This document shows positions 57,285 through 64,000 of a stretch of DNA of 64,000 nucleotides, one piece after another. The position numbers and the translations under genes were made by a program. Under the pieces are notes generated by a model. It did no database searches, was not told where the DNA came from, and saw only the letters and a program-made list of their open reading frames with translations. Source of the stretch: Vombatus ursinus (lineage: Eukaryota; Chordata; Mammalia; Diprotodontia; Vombatidae); assembly GCF_900497805.2 (NCBI RefSeq), contig NW_020945064.1, forward strand, positions 5,843,900 to 5,907,899, written 5' to 3'. Numbering within the stretch: the stretch's first letter is position 1; each line of letters begins with the position of its first letter.

Positions 57285-57605
57285 GTTTTACTATAACAGC
57301 AACCCTAAAAATAAACACTTGTGAAAGACTCAAGGATACTGACTGATGTGATGATCAGCCATGATTCCCCAGGACTGATGAAGAATGCTGCCTACCTCTT
57401 CACAGAGGGGTGATGAGACTAACTATACAGAATGAGCCATACATTTTTTGAAGCGGCCAATGCAGATAATTGTTTTGCTTGACCAGGTATTTTTCTTGAC
57501 CATCCATATTTGTTTTAAGGATTTTCTTTTTCTTTTCAGTGGGGAAGGGGGAGGAGTGAGAGAGAGAAAATAAATGCTATTTAAATTTGAAAAAAATTTT
57601 AAAAA
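57285..57605 (+). mobile_element. L1 3' UTR
   Basis: acttgtgaaagactcaagga, gattccccaggactgatgaa, gaatgctgcctacctcttca and gcggccaatgcagataattg, ending gggggaggagtgagagag and an A-rich tail. Same region as 45180-45425. Confidence 0.8.
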
Positions 57606-57764
57606 AATGTATAAATGAAATGGTTCTACAAAAAAAGATCAGGGGTTTCAGCGAATTCTAAGCTATGATATAATATGAGTTGTCAGTGGGACAACAGCAG
57701 CCAAAAAAGCTAATGTAATTTTAAGCTTCATTAAAAGAGATATAGAGAATAATACTGTTGTTCA

Positions 57765-58000
57765 TTTATTTAGTTGCGTGCAACTCTTTGTGAACCACAG
57801 CATACCAACACTGGTCCAAGGGGTTTTCTTGGCAAAGACACTGCAGTGGTTTGCCATTTCCTTCTCCAATGGATTAAGGCAAACAGAGGTTAAGTGAGTT
57901 GCCCAGTTTTACACAGTTAGTGTTTGAGGAGATTTGAACTCATGTCTTCCTGATTCCAGGCCCAGCACTCTATCCACTAAGCCACCTAGCTGCCCCTATA
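57765..58000 (-). mobile_element. Marsupial SINE1-type element
   Basis: Antisense: ggggttttcttggcaaagac, ggtttgccatttccttctcc, aggcccagcactctatccac and gccacctagctgccc. Confidence 0.92.
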
Positions 58001-58049
58001 TATAGGTGCTCCTATAAGGAAGTGATAATCCTCCTAGACTTCTGGCTAG

Positions 58050-58545
58050 TGAGGCCCCTTCTGGGGTTTTGAGTTCTAGGCATCACATTTGAAGAAGGTC
58101 ACCACACATCCATAAGAGGGGATCTAAGATGTTGAAGGGTTTGAAGTCCATGCTATTAAGGAATCAACTGAATGGACTGATGATATTTGATCTGGAGAAG
58201 AGAAAAGTTGTACAGATCATGATAGCAGTCTCCAAGTATCTGAAAAATTATAACGTGTAAGAAAGTGACTTGGCATGCTTGACCCCAGAGGACAGAACCA
58301 GAGAAGTAAATGGAAGATGCAGAGTGGTAGACTTAGGATTGACGTAAGGGAAAACCTCCTAACAAGGAGAGAAACCCCCAGATAACAGGAGCTGGCTCAG
58401 GAAGCAGTGGGCTGGGTCCTCATTTCTGGGGGTGGAAGCTGGATAACTACTTTCCAGGGATACCATACAAGGGATCCTTGGTTAGGTAGGGGTTGGGCTA
58501 GATGGATTCTGAGGTTGCTTCTATCTCTGTGATTCTGTGAGATTT
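58050..58545 (+). mobile_element. CR1-clade-like LINE 3' region
   Basis: The order tttgatctggagaagagaaa, atgatagcagtctccaagta, gaccccagaggacagaacca, taagggaaaacctcctaaca, then gggttgggctagatgg and tgtgattctgtga follows the CR1-type 3' region known from amniotes. The exact subfamily is uncertain. Shorter tails of the family lie at 8570, 39340 and 54370. Confidence 0.65.
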
Positions 58546-58589
58546 GATGATTATTTTAGGGGCTGTGTTCAAGGGCTAGAAATCCTATT

Positions 58590-58780
58590 TTCCAGGGCTG
58601 TTGTGAGGAGCAAATGAGATAATGTTTGTAAAGTGCTTAGCAGAGTGCTTTGTGCATAGTAGGTGCTTAATACATCTTCTTTCCTCTCTCCCTTCTTCCC
58701 TCTCTCTCTCTTCCCTCCCTTCCTCCTTACCTTCCTTCCTTCTGCCCTCTCTCCCTCTGTTCCTTCCTTCCTTCCTTGAA
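58590..58780 (+). repeat. MIR 3' end followed by a (TTCC/TCTC)n tract
   Basis: gggctgttgtgaggagcaaa, tttgtaaagtgcttagcaga and tagtaggtgcttaatac are the MIR end. Pyrimidine repeats run from 58680 to 58780. Confidence 0.85.
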
Positions 58781-59025
58781 AAGAGAAAAATGGTAAGATC
58801 AACATATGCCACATGACCCTAAGCCTTTCTCCCCTGTGCCTATGACATTGCTGCCCACTCACACATTATAGCTTCTGTGCCCCTTCCAGATGACATCTGG
58901 GCATTAGATTTGGGAGAAATATCTTTTTAGAGATTTTTTTGGTGCTGCCCATAACCATTGAAGTTTCTACTGCCATTAAGTGACAGAAAATAGTCTCAAC
59001 CCCTCCCTGTTGCCTTTTGTTTTTA
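58781..59025. other. No recognised feature
   Basis: Short unique sequence. Confidence 0.35.
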
Positions 59026-59640
59026 ATTTTTTTTATTATTTTCATGAAAAACTTAACATTAAATTCAATACAACCAGCTATAGTTGCTTAGAAATAATGA
59101 ACATTTGCATTAATGAATTGTGAAGAATAAAGTAGCACAACATGTTTTCAATTCTTCCCTGTAAGTCATCATCAAGGTCCTCTGACCATTCGTTCTTGGT
59201 CACTTTTCCTCTTCTATGGTTGAACGGGTGCCCTCTATTCTTTCACCTCTGCTATTTTTTTTCCTCTGCATTATTTCACAAAAGTCTTTCCAGATTTCTT
59301 TGTATTCCTCATACATACTGGTCTTAATGGTATGTTGGTACTCCATTATGTTAATGTCCCATAGTTAACTATTTCCCTACTGTTAGAAGTTTAGGTTATT
59401 TCCAGTTTGGGGAGTTAATTTTATTTTTATTTTTTTGTGGTTAGGCATAATGTTACGATGAAAATCTTCAAACAGACAGCTCTTAAAAAAACCTCACAAG
59501 ACTTTCAGGATAATGGAATTACTGGGTCAAGGGGTATGATCATTTTTATTTCTTTTATTGTGTATAAGCACTGCCATGGTACTCCCCAAAAAGGTTTTAC
59601 CAGTTAGTAATCTTTCCTTACTGGTAGATTTTAAATCTGC
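59026..59640 (-). mobile_element. L1 3' end, antisense, diverged
   Basis: cattatttcacaaaagtctt, ccagatttctttgtattcct, actggtcttaatggtatgtt, ggaattactgggtcaagggg and gcactgccatggtac form the antisense L1 terminus. Same segment as 62755-63345. Confidence 0.75.
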
Positions 59641-60030
59641 TCATTTGCTAGTATCAGAAGAGACATGAATTGCCCATATAGGGTCTAGTCTTTTCTTTTT
59701 AGAGATATTATAGTGTGGCTGTGATTTAAAAGTTTGACTTACTTCTTTTACCACCATTTACTTCAAGCAAAATGCCCTAAGGTGCCCTAGGTACACAGGA
59801 AAGAAAGTCATTGAAAGCTACTAAGAATCTCATGAAAATGTACCATATATGTGACTGCAATAGGAATGAGAAATGTCGTTAGTTTTTGCAGGACTGGGTT
59901 TTTTTTCTCCCTCTTTTTTACTCTTTGTTATAATGGGATAGCTCTTAGAGGACATGGAGTGGAAAGGATTCACTGGGAAATGTAGGAGATAAAAAAACTA
60001 AACTATATCAATGAAAATTTATTTTTAAAA
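59641..60030. other. No recognised feature
   Basis: Unique sequence; a CR1-like tail is possible but not supported. Confidence 0.35.
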
Positions 60031-60041
60031 AATATGAATCA

Positions 60042-60151
60042 TGGCTTAGATTCTTAAAATCTAGCCAATAACTCACTAACATTCAGACTCCTTAAGAGTC
60101 TGCCCAATATGACAGATGTTCTAATAAACCTTGTCTTTGGTTGAAAAAAAA
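60042..60151 (+). pseudogene. Short poly(A) retrocopy of an unidentified transcript
   Basis: About 100 bases ending gttctaataaaccttgtctt, tggttg and ten A, with an AATAAA signal about 17 bases before the tail. Eleven-base flanks aatatgaatca (60031-60041) and aatatgagtca (60152-60162) differ at one base and look like an L1-type target-site duplication. The parent gene is not recognised. Confidence 0.65.
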
Positions 60152-60229
60152 AATATGAGTCACTTACAGCCTGGGTGATTGTTACACTTCCCAGAATTTT
60201 TGGAGAGTACCCTCATATGGAGAGTACCT

Positions 60230-60355
60230 ACAGTATCATAAAGAGTAGGGCAGGGAAGACATTACTGCCCCTATTTTGTACATGAAAAAAGGAGGCAAGG
60301 AGAAATTAAGTGACATACCAAGTCAATGGCAAAATGAGGATTGTAACCCCCTTCG
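60230..60355 (-). mobile_element. MIR-family SINE fragment
   Basis: cccctattttgtacatgaaa, ggagaaattaagtgacatac and gcaaaatgaggattgtaacc in antisense. Confidence 0.6.
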
Positions 60356-60359
60356 GAGA

Positions 60360-61059
60360 AGAGTGTACAGATAAGATAAATACAAAGACTTGGGAGAGCC
60401 AAGAGACTACCTATAATTCTAAATCAGGAGAAGAGGAGAGCTGGATTGTAGCTACAGAGATGGAATGACTTCAGATAGAGTTTTTTTTTGGATTCCTCAT
60501 TCAGCACAAGAGTTACCTCCTGACCATTTCTTTTCTTTTCTTTTTTTTTTTTCATATAGGTGGTAAATCTACCACACCCCCAAAGTCAAGGTACACATAG
60601 CCAAGTTTATGGTTTCCAATGTGTATGAGAGTGGGTGCCTTCTGTTCTTTCCTATCACAGAGAATGGCACTGTCCGGCCCCTGCTGGGCTCTCTTCCCAG
60701 TATGTTACGTCCTCCCCCCCACTCCCCCTTACCACTTCCCTCTGCATGTATGCGAAGGTACAGCAGTTGGTCACACTCAACCAAGTAACAGATGGTGGCG
60801 ATAGAAGGAGGTGGGGGATGGGGAAGAGAAGGAAATGAAGGGAAGGAGAGGAAGGGAGATATGGTGGCTATAGAAAGGAGAAGCAATAACAGAGCAGTTT
60901 GCTGTCCAGAATGACAGCTTGCATATGGATAAACAACAAGATAATTAATTTTTTTTAAAGGGAAGAAATAAAGAGAGAAGCAGAGACCCATCCTGGCAGT
61001 GTCCTCCTGCTGCCAGCCCCTGTGATCTACACATCCTGTGTGGATCTCTTTGCATCCTC
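60360..61059. other. No recognised feature
   Basis: Unique sequence. T runs lie at 60482 and 60541. The 140-codon minus-strand frame (60569-60991) has no recognisable domain and no splice context. Confidence 0.45.
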
Positions 61060-61335
61060 AGCACGAGAAAATTATTTCATATAAAAGCCCTGGTTATAGT
61101 GTAGCATTATATACAGCTGTGAAACCATTTATCTATTGATAGACCCCTATTGTCAATGACTGGTGTTTGGCTCTCGTGTAAGTGAGCGATTTGGAAAAAA
61201 ATAAAAAAATAAAAAATAAATAAATAAAGAGACAATACCCGATATGCTTACAAGGTTTACAGGCTTCTGCCAGCTGGGAAGCTACAGCATATGAAATATG
61301 CATCATACCAAACAAAGCAAACAAATATCTGACGC
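61060..61335. promoter_or_regulatory. Candidate conserved non-coding element
   Basis: Unique sequence around an AT-rich low-complexity patch (61190-61230). It includes catatgaaatatgcatcat, an atttgcat-like octamer variant, a cagctg E-box and several CpGs (gacgccgg). No repeat family was recognised. The regulatory role is a guess from composition. Confidence 0.25.
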
Positions 61336-61879
61336 CGGAGAAAGTTAACCCCCTCCTGCATGGAACCCAGAGAGAAGATGCAAAAATCAGGACTACCCAA
61401 ATAGGCACTCATTGGCAGTCCTAGGTTGGTGGAGAAGGAAATGTGGATGGAGCCATGAGGACAGGATGACTTCAAATTCAAAGCCCCCAAATTTCATTTT
61501 ATGTGGGGAGAGAAAAAAAGGGGGGGTGCTCAGGAGCAGGCTTTCTCCAGGATTTGGTGATGTGTTCAGAGAAGGGGATGAAACTTCTAAACCAAGTAAG
61601 GAAAGTGACAATGATCTCGCTCAAGCCTGGCAGTCACCTTCTTAGAAAGGAAAGGAAAGGAAACTCTTGGAAGAAGTCTGTTGAGGAAGCTGTGGCACCA
61701 CAGCCCTGCAAGACGAGCTGTCCTTGTTAAGAGAAAAAGCAGCTAGCAGGAGGACCCAAAATTTGGCTAATAGGTGTGAGGAAATAAATGGTCTCGGTTG
61801 ATTGAGGGTCCAAATACACAAGCAATCAAATAGAATGTCTTAATGTTTGTCTCCCCCCCCCCCCCCTTTTTTTTAAAGG
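61336..61879. other. No recognised feature except a C run
   Basis: Fourteen C at 61853-61866 followed by T. The rest is unique. Confidence 0.45.
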
Positions 61880-62070
61880 ATCAAGAGATCTGTTCATTTT
61901 ATTTCAGAAACAATCAAGCCCAGCTGGGTCACTTTTAAGAGAAGATGGACTCCATTTGCAGCTCATGTACACACCCCATTAACTCCGTCCCCTAATTCCA
62001 GGAACAAACTTCCATTAGCCTAGAGCGCCTGTAGATTATAAAAGGCTGTCTCGCAGAGGATGAGTAAGGG
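61880..62070. promoter_or_regulatory. Candidate conserved non-coding element
   Basis: Unique block with cccattaactccg, ttccattagcctagagcgcc and a gattataaaagg TATA-like string, just after a C-run. It has no repeat hallmarks. There is no evidence that it is a promoter, and the TATA-like string alone is weak. Confidence 0.22.
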
Positions 62071-62299
62071 GATAAACTGAAGTGTATCTCAGGAACTTAA
62101 GAGTCTGGGCCATCTTGCTGGGGGAAGGGTTCGCCTGAAGGCAAAGATAAAGAAATGCTTTCAGGGGAACCTGTCCTTCCTAACATGAGCAATGGGTGAA
62201 TAATGAATCAGGGACACCAGTACAGAATGCCTACCCCAAAGGGGGACTTTTTAAAGCTTTTCAGTCTCAGGCAAAAGGGTGCTGTATTGAGATTACTCA
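62071..62299. other. No recognised feature
   Basis: Unique sequence between a possible conserved element and a hAT MITE. Confidence 0.35.
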
Positions 62300-62302
62300 C
62301 AA

Positions 62303-62505
62303 AAGGAATTTTTAACCTGAGGTCCATGAACTCATTAAAAAAACTTTTTTAATAACTGCATTTCAATATAATTGGTTTTCCTTATAATCCTATGTATTTT
62401 ATTTTATGCATTTAAAAAAACATGATTCTGAGAAGGGGTCCAGAGACTTCACCAGACTGCCAGCAGGGTCCAGGACACAAAAAATTTGAAGAGCCTCTGC
62501 CTTAA
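62303..62505. mobile_element. hAT-type MITE
   Basis: aatttttaacctgaggtcca, attttattttatgcatttaa, gattctgagaaggggtccag and ttcaccagactgccagcagg. Clearest full-length member of the family seen at 27837, 35725 and (reversed) 38946. Confidence 0.8.
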
Positions 62506-62754
62506 TGTGAAAATGAGACGGAACATGTTCATAAAAATATTATCCCCTTCTCTGCTCTCCTAGAACCATACCACCAAGCCACCTGATTACAGAATCTCTT
62601 CCAACTACTTCAACTTAACTCTCCTAGGATCTTCACTAAGAAGTCATTAAGACAAAGAAAAGCCTGGGGGATTGGTTCTGTCAGTGTTTCTAAGAACAAG
62701 GGCTCCCTGGCCCTTAACAAAGATGCCTGGCATTCCTTTTTCCCCATCCTTTAA
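62506..62754. other. No recognised feature
   Basis: Unique sequence. Confidence 0.35.
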
Positions 62755-63450
62755 AAACAAATTAATGCTTTGCTAAAAATTTATTATTGAACATTGATAC
62801 AATCAACCAGACTTACTTAGTAGCTATTTAAATTCAAATTAATTAATTCCAATGCATAAAGTATTGCAACAATTTTTCAGTTACTCCCTCTAAGTCTTCA
62901 TTAGGTTCTTTGTTTATCAATTAATTCCCATTCCGTTTTACTGTTGTATAAAGTTCATGTGTATTCTATTCTTTTTTTTTTAAGACTTGCATTATTTCAT
63001 AAAGGTCTTTCTAGGTTTCTTTCTTTTCCTCATACTTTTTGGTCTTAATGATATTATAACATTTCATTATATATATGTATATAGATGTGTATATATATAT
63101 ATATACACACACATCTATATACATATATATATATAATACTAATGTACTACATTTTATTTAATCATTCTTTTATTGTTGGATGTTTAACTTGCTCCCAATT
63201 TGTTTTTTTGCAATTACATATAGTGCTGCCATCTTTGTACAAATAAACTTTTTTTGTTGTTTTTAAATAACTTTTTTTAAATAGTAATACTTTTGGGGCA
63301 TATTCCCAACAGTGGAATCACTGGATCAAAGAGCATGGTTTTTTTTTTTTTTTGAATAACTTTTACTTTATTCTGTCAGGTTGTTCTCCAAAAAGCTTCT
63401 CCAAAGTTTACATTCTGTCAGTATTGGCTGAGCTTCCCTGCATCTACACA
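62755..63450 (-). mobile_element. L1 3' end, antisense, diverged
   Basis: cttgcattatttcataaagg, ctttctaggtttctttcttt, ttaacttgctcccaatttg and gtggaatcactggatcaaag. It contains an AT palindrome at 63069-63130. Confidence 0.75.
63069..63130. repeat. Perfect 22-bp-arm AT-rich palindrome
   Basis: The left arm 63069-63090 (atatatatgtatatagatgt plus gt) is exactly complementary to 63109-63130, with an 18-base TA/CA loop between. Confidence 0.9.
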
Positions 63451-63514
63451 ATCTTAACATTGAGCTCTGTTGTTTTTCTGGGTTTTAAGCCTACAAGGGA
63501 AGAATGGCGGAGGG

Positions 63515-63709
63515 CAAGGGTGGGGAACCTGCAGCCTCGAGGCCACCTGTAGCCCTCGAGCTCCTCAAGTGCAGCTCTTTGACTGAATCCAAGCTTCACA
63601 GAACAAATCCCTTTAATACAAAGATTTGTTCTGTAAAACAGGCAAAAGGCTGCACCGAAGGACCTAGAAGGCCACATGTGGTCTCGAGGCTGTAGGGTCC
63701 CCACCCCTG
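63515..63709. mobile_element. hAT-like foldback MITE, 195 bp
   Basis: Starts caagggtggggaacctgcag and ends ctgtagggtccccacccctg, near-perfect inverted ends that carry on into gcctcgaggccac. The interior has a second palindrome (aacaaatccctttaat with aaagatttgttctgt). Eight-base flanks gcggaggg and gcataggg agree at six positions. Confidence 0.85.
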
Positions 63710-63717
63710 GCATAGGG

Positions 63718-64000
63718 GCTACTTGTGCCTATGCATGTACTGTTTCCAAAGGGTAATCTTGACCTCCTGGGTGTGTCTGAAGAGCGAGCTGGAAATGATT
63801 ATTCTATTATTCTCACCTCTGGCCCATGTACACAAGGCCGCACCATGGCAATGGGCCTCAGCCCCTTACTCAAACACATACATCCTTTCCCAAACACCAT
63901 CTGTGTCAGATTATGTATTACAGAGCTACCTGGAAAAATCATTCTAAGCTCTTCTTATATCTTTGGCTCCACCAGAGAGAAAAAAGTAGAAGAAAAACAA
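63718..64000. other. No recognised feature
   Basis: Unique sequence to the window edge. Confidence 0.35.

Noticed and set aside
60569-60991. 140-codon minus-strand frame
   Set aside because: No conserved motif and proline/serine-rich low-complexity content.
1-64000. Endogenous retroviruses or LTR elements
   Set aside because: I looked for gag/pol-like protein pieces, primer-binding-site-flanked repeats and long direct repeats and found none that I could support.
1-64000. CRISPR arrays, tRNA or rRNA genes
   Set aside because: The tRNA-like sequences are SINE heads. Regular direct repeats are microsatellites. Base composition and repeats are mammalian.

Overview
The window is mammalian nuclear DNA, almost certainly from a marsupial. 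It carries typical marsupial interspersed repeats: tRNA-like SINEs with a 'gcagctaggtgg' head and 'gtgtgaccctgggcaagtcac' core, SINEs ending in an 'aaaaccccaaatggggtca' tail, MIR/THER-type SINEs, well-preserved L2, L1 with a marsupial-type 3' end, an RTE-clade LINE and several hAT and mariner MITEs. There is no bacterial or plasmid sequence, no rRNA, no CRISPR array, and no retrovirus or LTR element that I could recognise. The exact species cannot be read from the sequence.

The one host coding feature I can defend is a 127-bp exon on the minus strand at 41871-41997. It encodes the GELLVRGP...REYW...DGWFKTG segment of ACSF3, the mitochondrial malonyl-CoA synthetase, and has good acceptor and donor sites. 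The window is therefore probably largely ACSF3 intron, transcribed right to left, with earlier exons expected at higher coordinates and later exons at lower ones. No other exon of the gene was found. In human, ACSF3 lies at 16q24.3 between CBFA2T3 and CDH15.

Layout: 1-13350 is repeat-rich (SINEs, L1 ends, L2, a split MIR, an RTE-derived SINE and a 2-kb L1 3' half). 13350-18050 is mostly unique sequence with microsatellites and an L2/MIR cluster. 18055-23650 is an antisense L1 interrupted by a 1.5-kb RTE element, a SINE and a MIR. 23650-30750 holds L2, MIR and hAT copies and an L1 fragment. 30790-41800 is comparatively unique. It contains a 262-bp inverted repeat with 98% identical arms 2.5 kb apart, and a block at 36740-37060 that looks like a conserved regulatory element. 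41871-41997 is the exon. 42830-54900 has L2, L1, and a four-layer nest of MIR, L2, a mariner MITE and MIR. 54900-64000 alternates unique sequence with SINE, L1, CR1-like and hAT pieces and a small poly(A) retrocopy with target-site duplications.

Most open reading frames in the window are chance frames or decayed LINE fragments. The most interesting non-coding structure is the long inverted repeat. If ACSF3 is transcribed through it, the pre-mRNA could fold into a long near-perfect duplex.
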